Shown: positions 43,056-51,759, counted from the first letter of the stretch. The stretch is 64,000 nt of DNA from Arthrobacter sp. efr-133-TYG-118 (GCF_030209755.1 NZ_JARVRH010000016.1:1-64000); one strand, 5' to 3'. A program made the numbers and translations. The notes: generated by a model not told the origin, from the sequence alone.

Positions 43056-43063
43056 GACTCTCC

Positions 43064-43099
43064 TTTGATTGGTGCGTTGCGTTTGATTGGTGCGTTGCG
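43064..43099 (-). repeat. 18-bp tandem duplication in the yajQ leader
   Basis: TTTGATTGGTGCGTTGCG occurs twice in perfect tandem (43064-43081 and 43082-43099), just upstream of the yajQ ribosome site on the minus strand. Further upstream is a hairpin built on GTGTGCTG/CAGCACAC (43152-43190). Confidence 0.85.
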
Positions 43100-43259
43100 G
43101 CCCGGAAACGGGCGGCTTTGTCTGCCAACCAGCCTAATACGGAAGCGCCCGGCGTGTGCTGAGCGTTCACAGTTCGCTCACAGCACACGCATGGCCGGAA
43201 CTGAGACTGCCCCGACAGAGTTGTATCAGTTTGAAGAACCTGTCCTGAAAGGGAGCACC

Positions 43260-43520
43260 ATGAGCAACCAGGCCGTCCGATACGTCACCAAGTCAGCTGC
43301 TGCCGCCGCCGGTTCAATCGGAGTGGCTGCCGCCACCGCCGCAAGCGCGGTTGCAGCCGCAGCGCTCGCGGCGTCGGTGGTCTTGAGCCCGGTCCCGGAC
43401 GCGGCATCGCGGATGGATGGCATCCACGCGGACCTGTTGCGGGCCGTGCAGCTCAACCAGATCACCCTGGAGCAGGCGGCCAGTTTCGAGGCCAAGCTGG
43501 CCGGCCGGATCCTTGGTTAG
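43260..43520 (+). CDS. small alanine-rich membrane or secreted protein
   Basis: An 86-residue protein with a start ATG after AAAGGGAGC, MSNQAVRYVTKSAAAAAG at the N-terminus, one long Ala/Val-rich hydrophobic segment (about 12-45) and a C-terminal amphipathic part (DGIHADLLRAVQLNQITLEQAASFEAKLAGRIL). The good ribosome site and helical tail support a real gene. I do not recognise a family. It lies alone between yajQ (divergent) and tRNA-Tyr. Confidence 0.65.
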   Translation: MSNQAVRYVTKSAAAAAGSIGVAAATAASAVAAAALAASVVLSPVPDAASRMDGIHADLLRAVQLNQITLEQAASFEAKLAGRILG

Positions 43521-43654
43521 CCTGAGATTTCCGCTGATTGTGGGGCTCTGAGGGCTCGATTCGATTCTTCGGCCGAAGTTCTGTAAGGTTGTCTTGCTCG
43601 CGCTTACCGGATCGGAAACGAAACGATGATCGGGAGTGACTTCTTTTGAAGTTC

Positions 43655-43736
43655 GGCAGATTACCCGAGCGGCCAAAGGGGGCTGACTGTAAATCAGCTG
43701 GCAACGCCTACGGGGGTTCGAATCCCTCATCTGCCA
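43655..43736 (+). tRNA. tRNA-Tyr (GTA)
   Basis: An 82-base class II tRNA. The acceptor stem GGCAGAT pairs with ATCTGCC, the anticodon stem GCTGA/TCAGC holds loop CTGTAAA with anticodon GTA, a long variable arm follows (TGGCAACGCCTA region), and the T-arm is GGGGGTTCGAATCCCTC. CCA is not encoded. A strong terminator follows 8 bases later. Confidence 0.96.
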
Positions 43737-43743
43737 CAAAATT

Positions 43744-43778
43744 AAATCCCCGGAACCATTGGTTCCGGGGATTTTTTT
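43744..43778 (+). terminator. intrinsic terminator of tRNA-Tyr
   Basis: A 14-bp perfect stem (AAATCCCCGGAACC and complement) with a 3-base loop, followed directly by a run of Ts. Confidence 0.93.
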
Positions 43779-43862
43779 GTGCCACTTTGGAGGGGTGGCT
43801 GTGTCCGTCCCGACCTTCTTTGCCGAGTCCCGGCGTCGAAATGACAGGACACGCCGTGTCGC

Positions 43863-43870
43863 AAGCGCTT
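43863..43870. promoter_or_regulatory. LacI-type operator core AAGCGCTT
   Basis: AAGCGCTT is a perfect palindrome with the central CG step typical of LacI-family sites. Its centre is 84 bp (eight helical turns) upstream of the centre of the TAAGCGCATA box at 43942-43958. It may be an auxiliary operator. Confidence 0.4.
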
Positions 43871-43914
43871 TCCGAAATCAAAGAAGGTTACGACGGCGCG
43901 AGGGCATCGCCCGC

Positions 43915-43958
43915 GTTACATCCACGAAATGCGGACTGTGTAATCTAAGCGCATAACA
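43915..43958 (+). promoter_or_regulatory. promoter and shared 17-bp box upstream of the GH1 gene
   Basis: A plausible -35 GTTACA (43915-43920) and -10 TGTAAT (43939-43944) are separated by 18 bases. The box AATCTAAGCGCATAACA (43942-43958) overlaps the -10 and the expected start point. The identical 17-mer lies at 47269-47285. Placement fits repression by the LacI protein encoded at 51904. Confidence 0.6.
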
Positions 43959-43985
43959 TCGGCTCGTCGAAGGAACATTTCTCTC

Positions 43986-45461
43986 GTGACTGTCACAACA
44001 TTCCCTGCTACCCAGGTGGAGCAAGCCAGGTCTCTGGGGCACCGCGCTTGGCCTCCCGGGTTCCTCTGGGGGTCAGCCACAGCGGCCGGCCAGATCGAAG
44101 GCGCCGCCCACCAATACGGCAAGGAAGACAGTGTCTGGGATGCGTTTGCACGGATCCCGGGAGCGGTCGCCAACGGGGACACGCCCGAAGTTGCCGTGGA
44201 CCACTATCACCGGATGCCCGAAGACGTATCACTCATGAAGAGACTGGGTCTTGGGTCCTATCGATTTTCGACGAGTTGGGCGCGCATCAAGCCGGGGGAC
44301 CGTGCGGTCAACCAATCCGGGCTGGACTTCTACTCCCGTTTGGTCGACGAGCTCCTTGACGCGGGCATCCTGCCGTGGCTGACCCTGTACCACTGGGATA
44401 TGCCCCAAGCCGTTGAGGAGAAGGGAGGCTGGGCCAACCGCGATTCCGCTTTCCGATTCCAGGACTATGCCGAAGTGGTGTACAGCGCGCTCGGCGATCG
44501 CGTCCAGCACTGGACCACTTTCAACGAACCGTTCTGTTCGTCTTTGTTGTCCTATGCGGCCGGCCTTCACGCCCCGGGCCGGACATCCCGTGAGGACGGG
44601 CTCGCATCGGTACACCACCAGAACCTTGCGCACGGGCTCGCTGCGCGCAGCCTGCGTGAACTTGGCGCCCAAAACGTCGGCATCACCCTCAACCTGTCGA
44701 ACGCCATTCCAGCAGATCCAGGGAACCCGGCGGACGTCGACGCCGCCCGCCGCTTCGACGCCCTTCAGAATCGCATTTACCTGGAACCCCTTGTCCTTGG
44801 AAGGTACCCGGATGACTTCCAGAACGACGTCTCGGGCCTGGGCTTCGAGCAACTCGTCCACGACGGCGACCTCGAGACCACATCCACGCCGATCGATTTC
44901 CTGGGCGTGAACTACTACCACGATGACAACGTGTCAGGACGTCCGCTCCCGGAGGGTGACTCGGGCTTCGCCGTGGCGACAGACCGCAAGATCGCATCGC
45001 CGTACGTCGGTTCGGAACACATCACCTTCCCGTCGCGCGGTCTCGCCCGCACCGGGATGGACTGGGAGATCAACCCGGACGGACTCCGCCATCTCCTCGC
45101 TCGACTCGGCAAGGAGTACCCGAACCTTCCGCCGCTGTACGTGACGGAAAACGGAGCGGCCTTCGACGACGAAATCACTGAGCGGGGACGCGTCCACGAC
45201 GTCGAACGCACCCAGTACGTGTTGGACCACCTTGAGAGCGTCGCGGATGCGATTGACGAAGGAGCGGATGTTCGCGGGTATTTCCTCTGGTCCCTGCTCG
45301 ACAACTATGAGTGGGCATGGGGCTACGAGAAGCGCTTCGGCATGGTGCACGTCGACTACGAAACGCAGGTCCGGACCGTCAAGGACTCGGGGCTCGTCTA
45401 TTCATCCATTATCGGAAATGCCTCAGCGCCCAAAGGCGCTCCTTCGGAACCGGGCAGCTGA
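43986..45461 (+). CDS. beta-glucosidase (GH1)
   Basis: A 491-residue GH1 (beta/alpha)8 enzyme. The acid/base Glu181 lies in WTTFNEPFCSS and the nucleophile Glu388 in LYVTENGAAFDD. Substrate-subsite phrases such as FLWGSATAAGQIEGAAHQYGKEDSVWD and SLLDNYEWAWGYEKRFGMVHVDY are present. It hydrolyses beta-glucosides (possibly fucosides or galactosides) in the cytoplasm; no signal peptide is visible. A GTG start with a weak ribosome site follows the shared box. An alpha-glucosidase gene follows after 10 bases, so this operon can process mixed glucosides. Confidence 0.94.
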   Translation: MTVTTFPATQVEQARSLGHRAWPPGFLWGSATAAGQIEGAAHQYGKEDSVWDAFARIPGAVANGDTPEVAVDHYHRMPEDVSLMKRLGLGSYRFSTSWARIKPGDRAVNQSGLDFYSRLVDELLDAGILPWLTLYHWDMPQAVEEKGGWANRDSAFRFQDYAEVVYSALGDRVQHWTTFNEPFCSSLLSYAAGLHAPGRTSREDGLASVHHQNLAHGLAARSLRELGAQNVGITLNLSNAIPADPGNPADVDAARRFDALQNRIYLEPLVLGRYPDDFQNDVSGLGFEQLVHDGDLETTSTPIDFLGVNYYHDDNVSGRPLPEGDSGFAVATDRKIASPYVGSEHITFPSRGLARTGMDWEINPDGLRHLLARLGKEYPNLPPLYVTENGAAFDDEITERGRVHDVERTQYVLDHLESVADAIDEGADVRGYFLWSLLDNYEWAWGYEKRFGMVHVDYETQVRTVKDSGLVYSSIIGNASAPKGAPSEPGS

Positions 45462-45471
45462 AAGGACTTCC

Positions 45472-47190
45472 ATGCCAAACGCAGTGCAGACAACGCCGGA
45501 AGTCGGTCTTGACGGGATCACCGAAGACCCCGACTGGTGGCGGCAGGCCGCCGTCTACCAGATCTACCCCCGAAGCTTTGCCGATTCGAATGGCGATGGC
45601 ATCGGTGATCTCGTCGGGATTACCTCGCGCATTCCCCACCTCGCGGCGCTCGGCGTCGACGCCGTTTGGCTAAGTCCCTTCTACCCGTCGGCGCTCGCCG
45701 ACGGGGGTTACGACGTCGACGATTACCGCGACGTCGATCCGAAGCTCGGCACCCTGGCTGACTTCGACGCCATGATCGCCGCGCTGCACGACGCCGGGAT
45801 CAAGCTCGTGATCGATATCGTCCCCAACCACAGCTCCAACCAGCACCCGTGGTTCAAGGAGGCGCTGTCCGCCCCGAAGGGATCGCCAGAACGCGATCGC
45901 TACATCTTTCGTGACGGCACTGGTCCGGACGGGGCGCAGCCGCCGAGCGACTGGGAGTCGATGTTCGGCGGCCCCGCCTGGGAGCCTGTCGGGGACGGCC
46001 AGTTCTACCTCCACCTCTTTGCCCGTGAGCAGCCAGACTTCAACTGGGAGAACCAGGAGGTCCGCGCCGACTTCCTGGCCACGCTCAGGTTCTGGTCCGA
46101 CCGTGGAGTGGACGGCTTCCGCGTCGACGTCGCCCACGGGCTTGCAAAAGACCTGACGGCCGACCCGCTTGCCACCTGGGCAGAGTTGGACAGTGCCACA
46201 ACGGACGGAAGCCATCCGTTCTGGGACCGCGATGGGGTTCATTCCATCTACGCCGAATGGCGGAAGGTACTCAACGAGTACGATCCACCGCGCACTGCAG
46301 TCGCGGAGGCCTGGGTGGCGCCGAGCCGGCGTGCCCGCTTCGCGAGTCCGGACAGCCTGGGCCAGTCGTTCAATTTCGATCTCCTCAGTGCCGACTTCGA
46401 CGCTGGCCAGTTCCGGGTTGTGATCACCGAGGACCTGGCGCTCTCGGGTAAGTCCGGCTCCTCTTCGACGTGGGTTCTCTCAAACCACGACGTCGTCCGG
46501 CACGCCACGCGATACGGGCTTCCTCCCAAGGATGCCCACTGCACCATATGGCCCGGGCGGGCGTGGTTGCTGACCGGCGGGACCCGTCCTGCCCTTGAGA
46601 GAAACCTCGGGCTGCGCCGCGCGCGGGCTGCGACGCTCCTGATGCTTGCACTTCCGGGCTCTGCCTATTTATACCAAGGCGAGGAGCTTGGTCTTCATGA
46701 GATCGCGGACATCCCGGATGAAGCGCGCCAGGATCCCACATTCTTCCGTAACGGGGACGTCGACGTCGGCCGCGACGGTTGCCGTATCCCCTTGCCTTGG
46801 TCGGCGGGTGGCCCCTCGTTCGGCTTTGGCACGGCGGCCGCCCATTTACCGCAGCCCGCGGGCTTCGGGAGGTTGTCGGTTGAAACTCAGGAGGGCGATC
46901 CGTCATCCACCTTGTGGATGTACAGGGACGCCCTTCGCCTGCGGCGCAGGCTGCAGTCTTCCGAAAGGCTGCGGTGGGTGGACTCCGGGTACCCGGATGT
47001 TCTGCACTTCCAACGCGACGGCGGGTGGGAGTCGGTCACGAACTTCCAAGACCAGCCAATCGCCCTTCCTGACGGGGAAATCCTCATCAGCAGTTCAGTA
47101 GTCACGGACGGGAGACTTCCCGCGAACAGCACCGCGTGGCTTGTTCGCAGGGAGCCAGAGACCCCGGGAAAGCACGTCCGCGAAGGGTAA
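45472..47190 (+). CDS. alpha-glucosidase / oligo-1,6-glucosidase (GH13)
   Basis: A 572-residue alpha-amylase-family enzyme. Conserved regions are VDIVPNHSS (I), DGFRVDVAHG with nucleophile Asp219 (II), AVAEAWV with acid/base Glu279 (III) and LSNHDVVRHATRYG with Asp340 (IV). WWRQAAVYQIYPRSFADSNGDGIGDL near the N-terminus is typical of maltase and oligo-1,6-glucosidase enzymes. The ATG at 45472 follows AAAGGA; the frame is open upstream but overlaps GH1. It is cytoplasmic by sequence and probably cuts maltose-, isomaltose- or sucrose-like products. Confidence 0.94.
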   Translation: MPNAVQTTPEVGLDGITEDPDWWRQAAVYQIYPRSFADSNGDGIGDLVGITSRIPHLAALGVDAVWLSPFYPSALADGGYDVDDYRDVDPKLGTLADFDAMIAALHDAGIKLVIDIVPNHSSNQHPWFKEALSAPKGSPERDRYIFRDGTGPDGAQPPSDWESMFGGPAWEPVGDGQFYLHLFAREQPDFNWENQEVRADFLATLRFWSDRGVDGFRVDVAHGLAKDLTADPLATWAELDSATTDGSHPFWDRDGVHSIYAEWRKVLNEYDPPRTAVAEAWVAPSRRARFASPDSLGQSFNFDLLSADFDAGQFRVVITEDLALSGKSGSSSTWVLSNHDVVRHATRYGLPPKDAHCTIWPGRAWLLTGGTRPALERNLGLRRARAATLLMLALPGSAYLYQGEELGLHEIADIPDEARQDPTFFRNGDVDVGRDGCRIPLPWSAGGPSFGFGTAAAHLPQPAGFGRLSVETQEGDPSSTLWMYRDALRLRRRLQSSERLRWVDSGYPDVLHFQRDGGWESVTNFQDQPIALPDGEILISSSVVTDGRLPANSTAWLVRREPETPGKHVREG

Positions 47191-47268
47191 CCGACGTGTC
47201 ATCCGATCGAAACAATTGCTCGCTAGGCTTAATCTCAGTTGACTGGAAGGCCATTTTTTTGGATCCGA

Positions 47269-47285
47269 AATCTAAGCGCATAACA
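47269..47285. promoter_or_regulatory. shared 17-bp box upstream of the ABC transporter operon
   Basis: AATCTAAGCGCATAACA is identical to 43942-43958. It lies 98 bases before the ATPase start codon, in the 193-base gap after the GH13 gene. TTGACT at 47239 could be a -35 element, but a clear -10 is not seen. Confidence 0.6.
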
Positions 47286-47383
47286 ATGCCACCGCCGGAG
47301 TCTTCTGATCCTCCGGCCGCATCTACCAATCCAGAATTTTGTCCGAACCGCGGCATGCGCCGCGCAATCGAAAGGGACCGGTC

Positions 47384-48148
47384 ATGAGTGCAACAGGCAT
47401 ATCGCTCGACCGCGTTGAAAAGACTTTCCCCCTTAAGAAGCGGTACACGTACACCGCGCTCAAGGACGTCACCCTCGAGGTCGGGCAAGGCGAATTCCTC
47501 GCCTTGCTCGGTCCCTCGGGGTGTGGAAAGTCGACCATTCTCCGCATGATCGCCGGCTTGGAACAGCCTTCCGCAGGCAGCTTGGCCGTCAATGGTCGCG
47601 GGCCGCAGGAGCTCGTGAACGAGCACAGGCTCGGTGTAGCTTTCCAGGATCACGCGCTTCTTCCTTGGCTGACTGTCTACCAGAACGTCTCACTTCCCTA
47701 TCAACTGGCCAAACGCCCCGTGGACTCAGCCCGCATCCAGGAACTGCTCGAACTAGTCGGCCTGGCCGATTTCCGGGATGCCCACCCCCGTCAGCTCTCT
47801 GGTGGAATGCGGCAGCGCGCCTCGATTGCCAGGTCCCTCATCCTGAAACCGGATGTGCTTTTGCTCGACGAACCCTTCGGGGCCCTGGACGCCGTCACCC
47901 GGCGCAGGATGAACCTTGAGTTGGCACGGATCTGGGACGAGGAACGCACCACTACCGTGCTTGTCACGCACGATGTCGAAGAGGCGGTCTTCCTCGCACA
48001 GCGCGTGGTGGTTCTCGCCGCCAACCCGGGACGAGTCCGGCACGACGAAGTCCTGTCCTTCGACACCGCCCGGACCGAGGGACTCGAACGGACAGCGGAG
48101 TTCCATCACGTCGTCGACCGGCTGACGCGAATGCTGGACGCCTCATGA
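47384..48148 (+). CDS. ABC transporter ATPase (nitrate/sulfonate/pyrimidine-type family)
   Basis: A 254-residue ATPase with Walker A GPSGCGKST (residues 43-51), Q-loop FQDHALLPWL, signature LSGGMRQRASIAR, Walker B VLLLDEPFGALD and H-loop VTHDVEEAVFLA. The subfamily is that of SsuB, TauB and ThiZ. The ATG at 47384 follows GAAAGGGA. It energises the importer formed with the two permeases and the binding protein downstream; its stop overlaps the next start (ATGA). Confidence 0.94.
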   Translation: MSATGISLDRVEKTFPLKKRYTYTALKDVTLEVGQGEFLALLGPSGCGKSTILRMIAGLEQPSAGSLAVNGRGPQELVNEHRLGVAFQDHALLPWLTVYQNVSLPYQLAKRPVDSARIQELLELVGLADFRDAHPRQLSGGMRQRASIARSLILKPDVLLLDEPFGALDAVTRRRMNLELARIWDEERTTTVLVTHDVEEAVFLAQRVVVLAANPGRVRHDEVLSFDTARTEGLERTAEFHHVVDRLTRMLDAS

Positions 48149-48897
48149 GGCCCCAGACAAAGAAGATCGTTCTCGGGATCCTCGGCGCACTCACCCTGAT
48201 CCTCGTTTCGGAGGTTATCGGCAGACTTTGTCTTGCAGGAAAGGCCTGGCCGGCACCTATCGACGCCGTCTGGTCTGTCCTCGGGTCCAAGCTCTCCAGC
48301 TCTCTCCTGTTTCGTGCCCTTGGCGCCACCCTGGCTTCGGCAGGAATCGGACTGGTCACCGGATCACTCGTCGGCATGGCAGTGGGCTTCCTCGGGTACC
48401 TTCTCCCTCCCCTGCGCGCGGGCCTGGACCAGACCGCTTCGATTCTGAACACCATCCCGCTCGTCGCGCTCGCGCCGCTGCTTATCGCTCTCGTCGGTCC
48501 CCAAGGAATGTCGGTGCTTACCGCGGCGCTGGGCTCGGGTTTCGCGATGTTCGTTGCAACCGCGTCGGGACTGTTGGCGGTCTCCGCAGCCCATTCGGAC
48601 CTGTTCAGGGTCTCGGGAGCTTCCCGCCTCCAGCACATCATCCGGCTTAGCCTGCCCAGCGCCGTGCCGAGCCTGCTCGGAGGCCTCACCCTCGCCAGCT
48701 CCGGGGCTGTCCTCGGTGCCGTTCTCGGAGAATGGTTCGGCGCTCCCACCGGCCTGGGCGTGCTGATGATCAGCTCGATGCAGAACTTCCAAGTCAAGAT
48801 GCTTTTCGTCGTAGCCCTCACCGCCGCGCTCGTGTCGCTGACCGCGTTCTACGCCATGGTGGCCCTTCAAAAGATGGTCGGAAAGAGGTTCGTGTGA
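48145..48897 (+). CDS. ABC transporter permease 1
   Basis: A 250-residue membrane protein with about six hydrophobic segments. The coupling-loop region DLFRVSGASRLQHIIRLSLPSAVPSLLGGL matches the EAA motif of binding-protein-dependent permeases of the SsuC/ThiX type. It overlaps the ATPase gene and the second permease gene by four bases each, so the three are translated together. A heterodimeric channel with permease 2 is likely. Confidence 0.9.
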   Translation: MRPQTKKIVLGILGALTLILVSEVIGRLCLAGKAWPAPIDAVWSVLGSKLSSSLLFRALGATLASAGIGLVTGSLVGMAVGFLGYLLPPLRAGLDQTASILNTIPLVALAPLLIALVGPQGMSVLTAALGSGFAMFVATASGLLAVSAAHSDLFRVSGASRLQHIIRLSLPSAVPSLLGGLTLASSGAVLGAVLGEWFGAPTGLGVLMISSMQNFQVKMLFVVALTAALVSLTAFYAMVALQKMVGKRFV

Positions 48898-49730
48898 CGA
48901 AGGAATCTTCAGTTCTCGCTACCCGTATCGCATCCGTACCGGGCCCCGGAGTCCGACGACGCAAAGGACTCTTCCCTGCGGCTAGGGCATCACTCGGCCG
49001 GATCCTCGCGCTGGGTTGGCCGATCATCGGGTTGCTGCTGCTCTGGGAACTCGTCGCGGTCCTCAACGGCTACACGGATCTTCTCCTTCCCCGTCCGCTG
49101 AGCGTTGCGGCCCACATCTTCAACAATCCGCAGACGTTTGCCGAGCCGACCCTCATCACCCTCGCACTCGCCGTCCCGGGCACGGTTCTCGGCCTAGTGG
49201 TTGGCTCGGGCCTTGCGATCCTGGTGTGGTACTCGTCCATCCTGGACGGACTCATCACTCCCACCACCAGCGTCTTTCACGCCATCCCGGTGGTTGCGAT
49301 GCTTCCCGTGATCGGGCGGCTGGTTGGCTACAACGAAAACACGATCATCGTCATCGTTATGCTGCTTTCGTTCTTTCCCACCTTTGTTCTGGTCCTTGGC
49401 AGGCTCCGGCAGGCGAACGGCTCATCCGAGGATGTCTTCCACGTCTTCGGCGCCAGCCGCCGGAGCACTCTTGTCCGGCTCCTGCTGCCCCAGGCGGTGC
49501 CCGGCCTGCTCGCGGCCATCCGGATGACGGCACCCTTTTCCATCGGCGCAGTGATCCTTGCACAGTACTTGCTCTCCATCGGCGGACTCGGACAGCTGAT
49601 TACCGATTCGATTGTCCGGAGCGACACCGTGACCGTCTGGGCCATCGCCTGCATCACGTCCGTCGCGTCAATCATCGTCTTCGCGCTCACCAAGGCGCTG
49701 GAAGACCGCGTTTCCGTGAGATTCAAATAG
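48894..49730 (+). CDS. ABC transporter permease 2
   Basis: A 278-residue membrane protein with about six hydrophobic segments after a basic N-terminus. The EAA-type loop is EDVFHVFGASRRSTLVRLLLPQAVPGLLAAIR. The GTG at 48894 overlaps the previous stop (GTGA) and is preferred over a long out-of-context upstream extension. It pairs with permease 1. Two distinct permeases are less usual for this transporter class, in which one homodimeric permease is common. Confidence 0.9.
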   Translation: MTKESSVLATRIASVPGPGVRRRKGLFPAARASLGRILALGWPIIGLLLLWELVAVLNGYTDLLLPRPLSVAAHIFNNPQTFAEPTLITLALAVPGTVLGLVVGSGLAILVWYSSILDGLITPTTSVFHAIPVVAMLPVIGRLVGYNENTIIVIVMLLSFFPTFVLVLGRLRQANGSSEDVFHVFGASRRSTLVRLLLPQAVPGLLAAIRMTAPFSIGAVILAQYLLSIGGLGQLITDSIVRSDTVTVWAIACITSVASIIVFALTKALEDRVSVRFK

Positions 49731-49798
49731 CCCCCGACACTCACGATTTACTCCCACAACCACTTTCGAACCCCCACTTTCGAGCAGGAGATTCCACC

Positions 49799-50878
49799 AT
49801 GAACAACCGCTCCCAATTTTCGCGCCGAGACCTCCTCGGTGCTGGTCTTGGCCTCGGTGCCCTCGCAGCGGCAGGCGCCTTGACGTCTTGCAGCGGAAGC
49901 AGCCCGGCGTCGTCCGCGACGGCGTCGCCCACGAAGCTGCGCATAACCCTCGGGTGGGTGTCGAATGTTGAATTCGGCGGCTACTTCATTGCCGATGACC
50001 GCGGCTACTACAGGGACGAGGGCCTCGAAATTGAGTTCCTCCCCGGCGGAGCAAACGCGCCATCAGCGGCGCAGAGCCTCGCGGCAGGGAACGCCGAGAT
50101 TGGGCTCTCGCCGTCCATGAGCGACACGATTGTCGCGGCGGCAAAGGGCAACGACCTGAAGATCATCGGCGCAGTCTTCCAGGACAGTCCTGGCGGAATC
50201 GTGTCCCTGACCAAGAAGCCCGTGAAGACGCCCAAGGACCTCGCTGTGGCAAAGGTTCTGGGGCAGGGCGGAACCCAACCCTACCTGGACGCCATCCTCG
50301 AGCTCGCCGGCCTGCCCCCAGCTACCTACAAGCTCATCCCGGCCGGGTTTGATCCCTCGCCCCTCGTAGACGGCCAGGGCGATGCCTACACCTGCTACGT
50401 CACTAACCAACCCACCACCCTCGAGACCCAGTTCGGGCTCGTCAAGGACAAGGACTACGTAACCGTTACCTACAGCGAGCTGGGACTTCCCTCCTATGCA
50501 GATGTCATCGTGACTACCGGGAAGTTCGCCAGCGCGAACGGGGATGCAATCGTCAAGTTCCTCCGCGCCAGCATCAGGGGATGGCAGGACAACGTGGCCG
50601 ACCCGTCCATCGCGGCGAAGCTGTGTGTCGACAAGTATGGCTCCGACCTCGGGCTCGATCTTAAGCAGCAGATCCGCCAGAACGAGCTTCAGGCACCCTT
50701 GATCCAGTCCGCTTTCACGAAGACACATGGTCTCCTCAACATGGATACCGCGCTGCTTGAGACGAAAATGCTCCCCGCGATGAAGGCGGCAGGACAGACG
50801 CCCGTGCCGGCAGACGTCAAAGGAATCGTGGACTTGTCGTACATCGCCAAGGCCTTCAACGGCAAAACCACCCTCTAG
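49799..50878 (+). CDS. ABC substrate-binding lipoprotein, NMT1/THI5-like
   Basis: A 359-residue exported protein. The Tat-type signal FSRRDLLGAGLGLG ends in lipobox LTSC (Cys31). The mature protein has the NMT1/THI5-like core: LRITLGWVSNVEFGGYFIADDRGYYRDEGLEIEF, AAGNAEIGLSPSMSDTIVAA and GQGGTQPYLDAILELAGL. Such proteins bind pyrimidines, sulfonates, nitrate or riboflavin-like molecules, not usually sugars. Its place between glycosidase genes and a LacI gene makes the ligand uncertain. A strong AGGAG precedes the start. Confidence 0.92.
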   Translation: MNNRSQFSRRDLLGAGLGLGALAAAGALTSCSGSSPASSATASPTKLRITLGWVSNVEFGGYFIADDRGYYRDEGLEIEFLPGGANAPSAAQSLAAGNAEIGLSPSMSDTIVAAAKGNDLKIIGAVFQDSPGGIVSLTKKPVKTPKDLAVAKVLGQGGTQPYLDAILELAGLPPATYKLIPAGFDPSPLVDGQGDAYTCYVTNQPTTLETQFGLVKDKDYVTVTYSELGLPSYADVIVTTGKFASANGDAIVKFLRASIRGWQDNVADPSIAAKLCVDKYGSDLGLDLKQQIRQNELQAPLIQSAFTKTHGLLNMDTALLETKMLPAMKAAGQTPVPADVKGIVDLSYIAKAFNGKTTL

Positions 50879-50937
50879 AACACCCTTTAAGGCGCGTTGT
50901 GCAAGCACACGAGGAGAAAGGCCCCGGTTAGCGTCCA

Positions 50938-51759
50938 ATGACCACTACAACTCTGGAAACGAAGCGCCGTCTTGTCGCTCTCGACGTTGACGGCACCATC
51001 ATGCACGACGATGGACGCATCAGTGAGGCAGTCATTGAACAGGTCCGGAGGATTGCCGCCTCGGGAGATGAGATCACGCTCGCGACGGGCCGTCCCGTTG
51101 CGAGCGTGATCGGAGTCCTGGACCACCTCGGTATATCGCCCGAATATGTCGTTTGCTCCAACGGGGCCATCATTATCCGGCGGGACGAATCGATGGAACA
51201 GAACTACCGCAAGGAGTTCGTCGTGACCTTCGATCCCACGTCCGCGCTCAACACCGTGCGCTCCCACTTGCCCGATGCCCTCTATGCGGTGGAGGACGAG
51301 CACCGAGCTTTCTTGTACACGGAAATTCTTCCAAGTGAGACCGGCGATGACCCGAACTCGCGACGGGTCCGTTTCGACGAGCTCCTTGGTGGGCAGGCAA
51401 CACGGGTGGTGGTTGTTGCCCCTGATACCGAGATGGCGGAATTCTTCGACATCGTGAAAACTCTCGGCCTGGACCACGTCACTTACTCCATCGGACGGAC
51501 AGCATGGCTCGATATGGCTCCCCGGGGGGTCAACAAGGCGATAGCCCTGGAGCAGGTGCGGCGGCTTCTCGGCGTCGAACGTGCAGACGTCGTCGCATTC
51601 GGGGACGGCCGGAACGACATCGAAATGCTGCGCTGGGCCGGGGCTGCCGGTCAGGGCTTTGCCCTGGGGCAGGCCCCCGAGGAAGTCCGCGCCATCGCTT
51701 CCGTGGTCATTCCCTCGATTGATGAAGACGGCGTGGCCGCGGTGCTCTCCCGCTTATGA
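50938..51759 (+). CDS. HAD hydrolase, Cof-like subfamily
   Basis: A 273-residue class IIB HAD phosphatase. Motif I is LVALDVDGTIMHDDG, motif II lies around TLATGRP, motif III is the lysine in GVNKAIALEQV, and motif IV is VAFGDGRNDIEMLRWAG. These enzymes remove phosphate from sugar phosphates or cofactor intermediates. It follows the binding-protein gene by 59 bases in the same direction and may trim a phosphorylated product of the imported compound. The cap domain does not identify the substrate. Confidence 0.92.
   Translation: MTTTTLETKRRLVALDVDGTIMHDDGRISEAVIEQVRRIAASGDEITLATGRPVASVIGVLDHLGISPEYVVCSNGAIIIRRDESMEQNYRKEFVVTFDPTSALNTVRSHLPDALYAVEDEHRAFLYTEILPSETGDDPNSRRVRFDELLGGQATRVVVVAPDTEMAEFFDIVKTLGLDHVTYSIGRTAWLDMAPRGVNKAIALEQVRRLLGVERADVVAFGDGRNDIEMLRWAGAAGQGFALGQAPEEVRAIASVVIPSIDEDGVAAVLSRL

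Noticed and set aside
43646..43948. 100-codon frame over the tRNA-Tyr region
   Set aside because: It reads through the tRNA and its terminator and has no coding features.
47191..47383. Thiamine (TPP) riboswitch before the NMT1/THI5-type transporter
   Set aside because: I do not find the conserved TPP-riboswitch core (such as CTGAGA with the ACCTGA-type partner) in this 193-base gap.
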